The translations under genes were made by a program, and so were the position numbers. Below the pieces are notes generated by a model. It ran no database searches, was not told the DNA's origin, and was given only the letters and a program-made list of their open reading frames with translations. From Deltaproteobacteria bacterium (lineage in GTDB: Bacteria; Desulfobacterota; Desulfobaccia; Desulfobaccales; 0-14-0-80-60-11), in contig VGSQ01000025.1 in assembly GCA_016874975.1 (NCBI GenBank), positions 1 through 32,414 of the forward strand: 32,414 nt of DNA. The letters are read 5' to 3'. Positions 9,501 to 17,470 of this stretch are shown here, one piece after another; the first letter of the stretch is position 1; each line of letters opens with the position of its first letter.

Positions 9501-11602
9501 AAGTCATAGATTTTTAACCCGCGGCTGAAGTGAATGAATTTGTTAAAATCCCCCGCCCCGCAAAATAATCCTTCGGGTGTAACAGTAAGAGTAGCCTCAG
9601 GAAAAATATAATTTTTCCCGACAATTCTTAATTTATTCATATCTGCTATATCCCAAATAGTGTTGCAGTACTGAATGCCAACCCCAATCAACCTCTTGCC
9701 GTCGGTTGAAAAGGCAAGGGCACGAAAATAATCACCTTCAGGATGGGAAATGGGCTCGATTTTTTTGCCGGTGCCAACTTCCCATAAATAAATCTGCCGC
9801 TGATGTGCTGCAGCAAGATATTTGCTATCTGGAGAAAAGACTATAGTTTTAAAAAAATAAGGGAAATTGGTGTCTAGGTTTTTTATTCTTTGTAAGGTTT
9901 GCGCTTCTCTGAGACTAATGATCCTGTCATCTTCCCATGCTAAGATTTTTCCATTTGCAGAGAAAACCGCATGATGGATATAACTTCCTGATCTCGCATC
10001 TTTTTTAATTTCTTTCAGCACATTCCCGGTCTTCCAATTTACTAAAAATAAGATATGTGACCCTTCGGTTCCAAGTACATCCATATCAGCTACCATCAAG
10101 TCTTCCTGAGGTGAAAAGCTGAGATGGATAATGTGTCCTGTTTTCTCTTGAGAAAGAACAATTTTTTGCCAGAGCTTCCCTGTGGATATTTCCCAGAACT
10201 CGACTGTCCGATCTTTCACAATCCCCAAATAATTTCCATCTGGTGAAAAAGTAATCATCCTAGCCAACCAAAAATTATCATCTGAAACTTGCAATCCTTT
10301 AAACGCTTCGTTTGTTTTGTATATCGTACCTAATGGCATCTCCCAAATCTGCGCTCCTCTTTTGTTAATAGCAGCTAAGTATTTAGAGTCATGGGAAAAT
10401 ACCAAAGCTCTTACGCCATATGATAATGCAATTTCTTCGGATTTTATTTTTGTAGTATTGGAATTGTTAATATTAATTACTAATATCTCACCATGTTTAT
10501 AAGTGGCGATATACTTACCGCAAGGTGATATAACTTGTTCTATGTTTCCAATCCGAGTCTTTTGTTTTTCATCTAATGGCCATCCTAAGAGATGTGATTC
10601 AATTGATCTGAATATTTTGTTTTGAGACAAATCAACGATATCAATGCGCGGCCCATGATGACAGGCTACTAGATGTTGCTCTCCGACAAACCACAGATAT
10701 CTTCCTGATATATTCACATTATTAATAATTTCCCATTTGGGGAAACTTATCAAGAATATATTTCCTAAAGGTCCAACACTGATAGCCAGGTGCTTTTTAT
10801 TTTGGGAAAACACAATAGAATGAACAATTCCTGGCACATCAATTTCATTTGTTATTTTACCTGTTGCAACTTCCAAAAATATGAGTTTGTAATGGCTGAT
10901 TTTTTCCATTCCGGTAAATTTTTCCATTTCATCATCATTGGCTTTGATCCCGACTCCTGCAACCAGATATTTTCCATCTGGAGAAAATCGTACGGAATAA
11001 TACATCCATCTTTTATCCATTCTCTGCCACTGGATCCTGTCCGTGAGAAAATGCCATAATCTTAGACCGTTTCTTTTCCCCCCGGTGGCCATATATTTTT
11101 CATCCGGGGAAAGGCATACCAATTCACCGGTATCGTCGTATTTTTTCACCACGTCACCGGCCTTAAGATTCCATACCATGGCGGTGTAGATATCCTTACA
11201 GGTTCCCACCACATAATTTCCATCAGGGGAAAAACCCAGGTGGGAAAACGAAGAGAAATATCCGATGGAATTATCAATATTATTAAGTAACTTCCCCGTG
11301 TTCACGTCCCAAAACTTCAGAGAGCGGCCAGAAGATGCTGCCATAACATTGTTCTTTGGAGCAAAACTAATGCTGGCAACATGTCCGCCAGCACTGATAT
11401 CTCTTACCAGCCTGCCGTCTGCTGTCAGCCAAATTTTTATCGTGCCGTCTTCGCTGCCGGTAGCCAGCAGTAAACCATCGGGACTGACAGATAAACAATT
11501 TACATCATGGCCTCGCTGCAATACAGTGACAACCTGTTCATCAGCCAAAGATATCTCAGGTGCAAAAAAGACTAGAAAATATAAAAAACAGAGATAAAGC
11601 AT
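8234..11602 (-). CDS. Secreted WD40-repeat caspase (copy 1, AT-rich sensor half)
   Basis: 1122 residues with AAGGAG upstream of the ATG. A signal peptide (about residues 1-20, ending near SLA) directs it out of the cytoplasm. About 13-14 WD40-type repeats (motifs such as FSPDGKYL) span residues 25-680, enough for two seven-bladed propellers. Next come a linker (FYRPDLVEKKLRGEDLS), an Ig-like strand region (KVEIQAPQEGQEF) and a C14 caspase domain with ATHG (His966) and DTCQAGG (Cys1015). Near the end DANQDGRIQVQE matches a canonical EF-hand calcium loop. The catalytic dyad is intact, so it is predicted to be an active cysteine protease; its substrate is unknown. The 5' two thirds is AT-rich and the 3' third GC-rich and very close to the caspase gene at 17471-20998, suggesting domain swapping. 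Confidence 0.88.
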   Translation of the reverse strand: MLYLCFLYFLVFFAPEISLADEQVVTVLQRGHDVNCLSVSPDGLLLATGSEDGTIKIWLTADGRLVRDISAGGHVASISFAPKNNVMAASSGRSLKFWDVNTGKLLNNIDNSIGYFSSFSHLGFSPDGNYVVGTCKDIYTAMVWNLKAGDVVKKYDDTGELVCLSPDEKYMATGGKRNGLRLWHFLTDRIQWQRMDKRWMYYSVRFSPDGKYLVAGVGIKANDDEMEKFTGMEKISHYKLIFLEVATGKITNEIDVPGIVHSIVFSQNKKHLAISVGPLGNIFLISFPKWEIINNVNISGRYLWFVGEQHLVACHHGPRIDIVDLSQNKIFRSIESHLLGWPLDEKQKTRIGNIEQVISPCGKYIATYKHGEILVININNSNTTKIKSEEIALSYGVRALVFSHDSKYLAAINKRGAQIWEMPLGTIYKTNEAFKGLQVSDDNFWLARMITFSPDGNYLGIVKDRTVEFWEISTGKLWQKIVLSQEKTGHIIHLSFSPQEDLMVADMDVLGTEGSHILFLVNWKTGNVLKEIKKDARSGSYIHHAVFSANGKILAWEDDRIISLREAQTLQRIKNLDTNFPYFFKTIVFSPDSKYLAAAHQRQIYLWEVGTGKKIEPISHPEGDYFRALAFSTDGKRLIGVGIQYCNTIWDIADMNKLRIVGKNYIFPEATLTVTPEGLFCGAGDFNKFIHFSRGLKIYDFNQFYDVFYRPDLVEKKLRGEDLSKEMRGLNLTEALDKPPPKVEIQAPQEGQEFRSREVTVKVKVQDAGGQVGDIRLLHNGKLVESLGVYRLAREEGPAGVALARAEGGGRGGVALRRVTVDPKALQSTPFEPQKGVITKEYRVTLVNGDNTLTACAFNGPNTVMSEMVSVRVRCLAPARPPELYVLAVGLNTFDHPGLPDLTYAVKDARDLAGLLAQAGKPLYHKVHVQTLLEEEASKANILKAARDLGQRMWPEDVLVVAMATHGRADGYRYFLYTHAPGGGDSPERMLTSPELMEISKAFRALKQVWFLDTCQAGGIKGAMTPLYDGRVSVLAKALGMHVLAGAGSEQVARDDYQGNGLFTHFLLKGLKGAADANQDGRIQVQELGAYLNKMVGEASRGDQVPFIRTFGEDLPLALVSK

Positions 11603-11680
11603 ATAATATTCCTCTCCTTGTGGTTATTAGATAACGTAATTGTTATGAATGCTTTGTTAATACTTCGTATATAATCTTTA

Positions 11681-12505
11681 TTATTTATTAAGATAACGGA
11701 GAAGCTCGTCGGCCTCATTCTTATCCAGATTCTTGAGTATTTCATATTGCTGTCTGGCTGATTTTCGGTCGCCAAGTTTTAAATAGGCTACTCCAAGATT
11801 GTATTGGGCTCCAACATCGTTGGGTTTAATCCGTACCGCCTTTTCAAACGCTCTTTTGGCCTCCTGCCAACGCGCGAGTCTCAAATTCGCTACACCCAGT
11901 CCAAATTGGGCTTGAAAATCATCTGGTCTTAGTTTAACTGCCTCCAGATAGTACTGAAGAGCGTTATTATGTTCGCCCAAGGCGCCCAAGGCAACCGCCA
12001 ACCCGATATAAGCCTGGAAATTATCAGGTTCCAAGCGGATTGCCTCAGAGTAAGATTTTTTGGCTTTCTGAAATTGCCTCAGGATCATGTAAATGTCCGC
12101 CAAGGCAACATGAGCGATGACGTAATCAGGGTTGAGTTTCACTGCCTGCTGGAATGCCTGTGCCGCTGCCTTCCAGCGTTTGCATCTGGCGTACACCGCT
12201 CCTAATCCGGCATGAGCCTTGGCATCATTGGGCTTGAGTTTAATGCCCCGTAAAAAGGCGGGTATTGCCTCTTCATTCCTATCCAGTAAGCTATATGCGC
12301 CACCTAATCCAATAAATGCTTCAGCTTGATTAGAGTCCAGACGAATCGATTGTTCATAGGCTTCTACCGCTTCTTCAACCCGTCCTAATTTTAAATACAC
12401 ATTTCCTTTTCTTAAATATGTTAAAGCATCATCAGAGTAAACTATTTGATGGTAGAAGCAAATGCTTGTAATAAATAAGATATTTATCAATACGTTTTTT
12501 TTCAT
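11681..12505 (-). CDS. Exported TPR protein
   Basis: 274 residues with AAAGGAGTG upstream of the ATG. A short signal peptide (about residues 1-24, ending near IVYS) is followed by seven 34-residue tetratricopeptide repeats (for example LGAVYARCKRWKAAAQAFQQ) covering almost the whole mature protein, with no catalytic domain. It is a protein-interaction scaffold in the envelope or periplasm. It lies in the AT-rich stretch, 78 bp upstream of the WD40-caspase start and in the same direction, so it may be a dedicated adaptor for that protease. An alternative is that it descends from the repeat half of a TPR-CHAT protein, but its repeats are the 34-residue type, unlike the 42-residue type in the CHAT genes. 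Confidence 0.85.
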   Translation of the reverse strand: MKKNVLINILFITSICFYHQIVYSDDALTYLRKGNVYLKLGRVEEAVEAYEQSIRLDSNQAEAFIGLGGAYSLLDRNEEAIPAFLRGIKLKPNDAKAHAGLGAVYARCKRWKAAAQAFQQAVKLNPDYVIAHVALADIYMILRQFQKAKKSYSEAIRLEPDNFQAYIGLAVALGALGEHNNALQYYLEAVKLRPDDFQAQFGLGVANLRLARWQEAKRAFEKAVRIKPNDVGAQYNLGVAYLKLGDRKSARQQYEILKNLDKNEADELLRYLNK

Positions 12506-12564
12506 TTTTTATTCACTCCTTTTGTTGTTAATTTTTAAAAACTATCTTGTCTGCTAACTATAAA

Positions 12565-12589
12565 GTGTCCATTTACTTCCCGTGGACAC
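12565..12589 (-). terminator. Hairpin after the first TPR-CHAT gene, possible weak terminator
   Basis: A perfect 7-bp inverted repeat GTGTCCA/TGGACAC with an 11-base loop lies 20 bases after the CHAT stop codon. On the minus-strand transcript it is followed by UUUAUAG, a short interrupted U-run. It would separate the CHAT gene from the AT-rich TPR and WD40-caspase pair. A role as a regulatory operator or an old mobile-element end is also possible. Confidence 0.4.
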
Positions 12590-12608
12590 AATAGATCACC
12601 AATGTTTA

Positions 12609-14140
12609 TCACCCCTCCCCGTGCAGGATGAAGGGGGCCCAGTAGTAGGGGTTGGGGTATTTTGACTTTAATTGCTGGCGGGCCAGGCGCAGGGCTTCGG
12701 AGCGGGGTTTGCCGGCCTTGAGGTGGGTGTAGAAGGCCACCATGTATTCCACCGCGGGCGCGTCGGCCACCTCCCAGAGGCTCACCACCACGCTCCGGGC
12801 CCCGGCCTGCTGGAAGGCCCGGGCCATGTGGGCCACCCCCTCCCCCTCCATGACCTTCCCCCGGCCGGTGAGGCAGGCGGAGAGCACCACCAGGTCTGCG
12901 TCCAGCTTGAGGCCCAGGACCTTGCTCAGGGTCAGGAAGCCGTTGTCCTGGTCCTGATTTTCCACCTGGCCCAGGAGAATGAAAGGCTCGTTGATCCCCT
13001 GCACCTTGCCGGGCAGGTCCCCGTGGGTGGCGAAGTGGAGGTAGCGGTATTTGGGTAATGGCGCCTGCCGCAGGCGGGTCTCGTTGGCCGCCTGGTTCAG
13101 CAAAATATCCGGCGGCTCGGGCTTCACGCCGAAGAGTTTGGCGATGGCCAGAACCTCGGTCTCGGTGGCCGGCAAGGGCAGGTAGCTCAGTTCCTTCCCC
13201 TCCTTGTCATCACCACTGGTCTTGCCCCACTCCCGGCGGGTGGCCAGGGCCCGGAAGGCGGCCTGGGGCGCGGCCTGGGCGCTCAATACCGGCGCCGGCT
13301 TCCCCGCTTTATGGGCCAGATAGCGGGGGTCCTGATCGCTGTAAATGGGATTCCCCAGGGCAAAGAGGGGCTTTTTCGCCTGGGACGCGGCCAGCAGCCG
13401 GTTCAGGGCCAGGATGGCGGCGGACTGGGAGTAGGTAATAAGCCGCTCGTCCCCCACGAACCGGGTGTCCGCGGCATCCTTCCCGGCCTGAACCACCAGG
13501 GCCTCAAAGGGGAGGAGCCCCAGGATGCCGTCGGGCACGATGATGAGCCGCTTTTCCGGGGAGAGGTCCTTGAGGGCCGGGGCCAGCAGCAGTTCATAGA
13601 GCTTCCGGCCCTGGGCGGGACTGAAATCCTGACAGGTGTGTTGGCTCTGCAGGGGGGCGATGAACTCGTTGACCAGTTTGCCCAGCTCTTCCTGTCCCAG
13701 GGGAATGGCATAGACCTGGGTGCGCCCCCCCGGCTCCACCCGGAAGAGGTAACATGATTTCTCCCCCAGGGCGTATTCCAGGAGCACCTCATTGGCCTTC
13801 ATCGGAAGTTCCGGGGGCTTCAGGGGCCGGGGGTATTTCAGGGCGGCATAGCGGGGATATTTTTGCCGCAGCTCGGCCACCACTTCATCAAGTTGTTGCT
13901 GCAATTCCTCCCGCTGCTTCCGGTAATCGGCCAGGACTTTCTCGCCCTGGGTATGGTGCTTCTCCCAGTTGGCCTCCAGGGCCCCCAGGCGATCCACCAG
14001 GTCCTGCTCTTTCTTCGCCAGCTCCGGGGGAATCTCGCCCAAGCCGTGGCGCCGCGCGGCCGCAGCCATCTCCTCCAGCAACACCCGCCCCTTGGTGGCC
14101 TCGGCAAAATAGAAACCCGCCGCGGGAGCGTCGGGGCCAT
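12609..14140 (-). repeat. Long imperfect direct repeat: CHAT effector block, second copy at 23407-24940
   Basis: The coiled-coil and CHAT coding region is repeated at 23407-24940 with very high nucleotide similarity, including the last codons before the stop. A third partial copy, only the final 65 codons or so, remains at 31130-31333. The TPR-coding parts upstream of these blocks are much less alike. Confidence 0.8.
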
Positions 14141-15758
14141 AGGGCTGCAATGCCTTGGGGATGGTAGCCCCCTTCTGGTACAGGGCTGCCAGGGTGGCCA
14201 CCAAACCCCGGTAGGCACGCAGATGGCCGCGCGCTCCCGCGGCCTGGAAAAAACCGCCCCGCTCTCCTGCTTTTATGCGCTGACGCAGGGTCTCGATGAC
14301 GACCACAGCCTGCAGCAAGGCTTCGGTCGCCTCACCCTGGCGTCCCAGCCCGCTCAGGGCCAGACCCAGTTGGGTATGATACTCCGCCTGGTAAATAAGA
14401 GTATCTTTCCAGGAAGGGGTCAGGCCCTGCAGTAAAGTCAGGGCTTCGGCCGGCCTTTGGGTTGCCAGCCGGATCTCCACCAGGCCAGTTTTTGACTTTC
14501 CCTTCTTAAAAAGTGACTCGGCCTTGACGTATTCTTTCCGGGTCAGGTAAAGGAATCCTAAGTTGTTGCATATGGTTCTGGTGGAGCGATCTTCCGGCCC
14601 CCGCACCTTTGCGGTGATGGTCAGAGCCCGGCGGAAGAGGGGAATGGCCTTCTCAGGTGCACCCATGGCCCGGTACAGTTGGGCCAGGTTGTTGAGGGCT
14701 GTGGCAGTGTCAAGGTGGTCAGGCCCCAGTTTGCTTTCAAAATACTCCAAAGCACTTCGATAGAGAGGCAGAGCCAGGTCAAAATTCCCGATCTCTTGAT
14801 AGAGATTAGCCATGTTGTCCATCGCCATAGCTGTGGCATGGGCCTCTGGCTCCGGAGATCTTTTTAAGATTTGCAACGCCTTCTCGTAGTTGACTTTGGC
14901 CTCAGAATAATAACCCATCGATTTATATATCAAGGCTGCATTGATCAGGCTGGCCGCAACCAGAGGGTGATCCGCCCCCAAGGCCTTCTCTTTCATCTGC
15001 AGGGACTGATGGCACAGAGGTAGCGCCTCTTGGTAGCGGCCCGCATCGTATAATTGGATAATTTTCTTATCTATCTCCACTAAATCGTCTATCTCTCTAT
15101 TTTTACTTTTCTTTTTATCCAGCATGGAGAGGACCAATTGAACCGCCAGCAGGTCCCCTTTAACGGCTTCGGTTTTAAGGTGGTGGGGACCAAAGGCCCT
15201 CTCAGCGATGAACAGAGCCATTTGATAGAGGTCACGCGCTTTCTCATACTCCCGCAAATTCTGATAAATCCAGGCCAGGTTTCTCAATATGTGGTAAGTG
15301 GGGCCAGCTTCTGTCCTAGATTTTTCATAGATTTTCAAGGCCTTCTGGGCCAAGGGCAGGGCCTTGTCAAAAGAGCCCATGGACACATAAATTAATGACA
15401 GGTTGTGAAGGGTGAGGGCGGTGTGGAGATGTTCCGGCCCGAGGACGCTTTCCCTGACCTTAAGGGCCCGCTGGGCGTGAGGCAAAGCTTTGTCAAGGTT
15501 GCCCAGGAGGCGATAAGCCGAGGCCAGGTTGTTGAGGGCGGTGGAGGTGGCAAAGTGATTCGTCCCATGGGTCTTTTCGGCGATCTGCAAGGCATGCTGC
15601 GCCAGGGGCAGGGCCTCCTGAAAACGACCGGCCTCCAGTAATTGTTTTACCTGTAAATTTAGTGCATCTGGGTCCTTAGCTTCCTTGGTTTGGCTCCAAG
15701 CCGAGGTCAGAAAGAGGAGACAGATCAGAAGGGTACAAAAAACCATGATTTTTTTCAT
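12609..15758 (-). CDS. Secreted TPR-CHAT protease (copy 1)
   Basis: 1049 residues from the ATG at 15758, chosen for its AGAGGTGG site and because a signal peptide starts there (MKKIMVFCTLLICLL); the frame is open 51 bp further. About nine tetratricopeptide repeats of the 42-residue kinesin-light-chain type (ALNNLASAYRLLGNLDKALP) fill roughly residues 30-430. A helical region and a coiled coil rich in Glu, Gln and Lys (about residues 600-650) follow, then a CHAT domain to the end with FATHG (His912) and LSACLTG (Cys962). Both catalytic residues are present. CHAT is a caspase-fold cysteine protease; export through Sec places it in the periplasm, unlike cytoplasmic TPR-CHAT proteins of the Csx29 type. 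It lies 53 bp downstream of the OmpA-TPR gene, probably in the same transcript. Confidence 0.9.
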   Translation of the reverse strand: MKKIMVFCTLLICLLFLTSAWSQTKEAKDPDALNLQVKQLLEAGRFQEALPLAQHALQIAEKTHGTNHFATSTALNNLASAYRLLGNLDKALPHAQRALKVRESVLGPEHLHTALTLHNLSLIYVSMGSFDKALPLAQKALKIYEKSRTEAGPTYHILRNLAWIYQNLREYEKARDLYQMALFIAERAFGPHHLKTEAVKGDLLAVQLVLSMLDKKKSKNREIDDLVEIDKKIIQLYDAGRYQEALPLCHQSLQMKEKALGADHPLVAASLINAALIYKSMGYYSEAKVNYEKALQILKRSPEPEAHATAMAMDNMANLYQEIGNFDLALPLYRSALEYFESKLGPDHLDTATALNNLAQLYRAMGAPEKAIPLFRRALTITAKVRGPEDRSTRTICNNLGFLYLTRKEYVKAESLFKKGKSKTGLVEIRLATQRPAEALTLLQGLTPSWKDTLIYQAEYHTQLGLALSGLGRQGEATEALLQAVVVIETLRQRIKAGERGGFFQAAGARGHLRAYRGLVATLAALYQKGATIPKALQPYGPDAPAAGFYFAEATKGRVLLEEMAAAARRHGLGEIPPELAKKEQDLVDRLGALEANWEKHHTQGEKVLADYRKQREELQQQLDEVVAELRQKYPRYAALKYPRPLKPPELPMKANEVLLEYALGEKSCYLFRVEPGGRTQVYAIPLGQEELGKLVNEFIAPLQSQHTCQDFSPAQGRKLYELLLAPALKDLSPEKRLIIVPDGILGLLPFEALVVQAGKDAADTRFVGDERLITYSQSAAILALNRLLAASQAKKPLFALGNPIYSDQDPRYLAHKAGKPAPVLSAQAAPQAAFRALATRREWGKTSGDDKEGKELSYLPLPATETEVLAIAKLFGVKPEPPDILLNQAANETRLRQAPLPKYRYLHFATHGDLPGKVQGINEPFILLGQVENQDQDNGFLTLSKVLGLKLDADLVVLSACLTGRGKVMEGEGVAHMARAFQQAGARSVVVSLWEVADAPAVEYMVAFYTHLKAGKPRSEALRLARQQLKSKYPNPYYWAPFILHGEG

Positions 15759-15811
15759 CGGCCACCTCTCGAGTAATAAACGCCCAGTGCTGCAAACCAC
15801 CTGCGTCAATC

Positions 15812-17350
15812 TTACTCATGCCGAAAAGCCACCACCCGCACCCAGGCGCCTTCGCCGGAGAGTTGTTCCAGGAGGGGCGTGAGTTTTTGGGAAGCCTGGG
15901 GGCTGCCGGTTACCTGGGCCGCGGGGACCGCGTCGGGCGCGCCCTCGGGCCGCACGATCTGCAAGGCCCGGGTCCGGTAGGCACTCACCGCGGACCGCAC
16001 CTGTTGGGCCGGGGAGAGACCGGCCAGTGTGGTGTCCAGGGGATGGGCCGAGGCCAGGAGATAAAGCTTCTCCTCGCCTTTGACCTCATCCAGCGTGAAG
16101 GCCCGGCCGAAGCCCGGCAGCCAGTAATCCCGCCCGGCCAGAACCTTCGCACTTTCCCCGGCCTTGGGGAAAAGCAGGTCCAGCTTTCCCCGAGAGTCTT
16201 CCTGTAAAACATAGACATAGCAGTCCTGCCGGGGCCGGAAGAAGATGAAATACTTGTCCCGGCCGGAGCGCAGGCGGCTGTCCTCCTGCAGCACGGCCAC
16301 CTCCTCCCCCTCCGGCCGCAGGAAGAAGAACCCCGCCTCCAGGTGCACCGAGCTCTCCAGACCGCCCTCGGCCGGGGAGCCGGAGCCCCGCTGGGCCACC
16401 TGGGAGCCCGGCGCCAGCCGGATGATCTCCACCCGGCGGTTGAGGGCGTGGCAGCCCTCATCCGGCCCGGTGGTGCACAGACGCCGCCGCTTGCCGTAGC
16501 CCTTGGCGATGAGGCGCTCCCGGGGCAGGGCGAAATGCCGGCGCAGGTAGTCCACCACGGCCTCGGCCCGCTTCCGGGAGAGCCAGAGGTTGTAGGCGTC
16601 GGTGCCCCGGACGTCGGTGTGGCCGGCAATTTCGTAAAACTGGGGGCCGGCGCCGGCGATGACGATATCCCGGGAGCCGCCATAAATGTTCTTGAGGGCT
16701 TTGCCCAGCTCGTCCAACTGGGGGCGGGCGTCGGGCCGGATGTCGTATCTGTTGAAGTCAAAGGGGATGAGCTTTTCCCCCAGGGTGAGGGACACCTGGC
16801 CCCCCACCCCCCGGGCCAGGGGGCCGATGGAGCGCTCGATGACCTCCGCCTTGATGAGGCTCCCCCTGCCCATCTCTTTGACGTCGGCCAGTCTCCGGCG
16901 GGCGGGCTTATCCTCCGGCTTTCTCTGCAGGCCTGCCTCGTACATCTCCGCGGCTTCCCGGGGGCGGTTGGTCCTGGCCAAAAGGTTGGCCAGGGCGAAA
17001 TAGGCCTGAGCCTCCTTGGGCTGCAACCGGATGGCCTCTTGATAATGGACGACGGCCCCGGGGTAGCGGCCCTGCCTTTCCAGGACGATGGCCAGTTCAT
17101 AGTGGGCTTCGGCCAGCTTAGGGCAGAGCTCCAGCGCCTTCCGGTAAAGCTGCTCCTTCTTGAAGAGATCGGCCTGGCTGACACTCAACCGGGCGGCTTG
17201 CCGGCAGTGCTCCCGGGCCTGGTGGCACGGGTCCCGGGAGAGGCAGGCAACCATGACCAAGGCCGACGCCAGAACTAGGCCGGCTAACATCCACAGCCTC
17301 TCTCTCCCGATCTCCGGCGCCGATAAAGCAGGACCAGATGCCAGCTTCAT
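15812..17350 (-). CDS. TPR-OmpA-DUF4384 envelope protein (copy 1)
   Basis: 512 residues from the ATG at 17350 (AGGAGG five bases upstream; a 30-bp longer start lacks a site). A hydrophobic segment at residues 20-36 ends in MVAC, a weak lipobox with Cys36, so it may be a lipoprotein or signal-anchored. TPR repeats occupy about residues 70-150. An OmpA-like domain follows with IAGHTDVRG (241-249), a YLRRHF helix, GYGKRR and NRRVEII (304-310), the usual peptidoglycan-binding pattern. A DUF4384 domain lies at about residues 340-425 (DKYFIFFRPRQDCYVYVLQ). Family knowledge: OmpA domains hold diaminopimelate of the cell wall, and DUF4384 often accompanies caspase-fold proteases. Likely role: tether between the wall and the neighbouring CHAT and caspase proteins. 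It closely matches the gene at 26995. Confidence 0.88.
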   Translation of the reverse strand: MKLASGPALSAPEIGRERLWMLAGLVLASALVMVACLSRDPCHQAREHCRQAARLSVSQADLFKKEQLYRKALELCPKLAEAHYELAIVLERQGRYPGAVVHYQEAIRLQPKEAQAYFALANLLARTNRPREAAEMYEAGLQRKPEDKPARRRLADVKEMGRGSLIKAEVIERSIGPLARGVGGQVSLTLGEKLIPFDFNRYDIRPDARPQLDELGKALKNIYGGSRDIVIAGAGPQFYEIAGHTDVRGTDAYNLWLSRKRAEAVVDYLRRHFALPRERLIAKGYGKRRRLCTTGPDEGCHALNRRVEIIRLAPGSQVAQRGSGSPAEGGLESSVHLEAGFFFLRPEGEEVAVLQEDSRLRSGRDKYFIFFRPRQDCYVYVLQEDSRGKLDLLFPKAGESAKVLAGRDYWLPGFGRAFTLDEVKGEEKLYLLASAHPLDTTLAGLSPAQQVRSAVSAYRTRALQIVRPEGAPDAVPAAQVTGSPQASQKLTPLLEQLSGEGAWVRVVAFRHE

Positions 17351-17470
17351 GGGAACCTCCTTGCCGCCGGCTCTTGCCACCGTGGAGTTCGAACACCTAC
17401 CCCTGATGATAAGACGGTCTCGAGGCGAAATCGTTCCCGGAAAATGTTCTGCCCGGACCCGGCAGGACCG

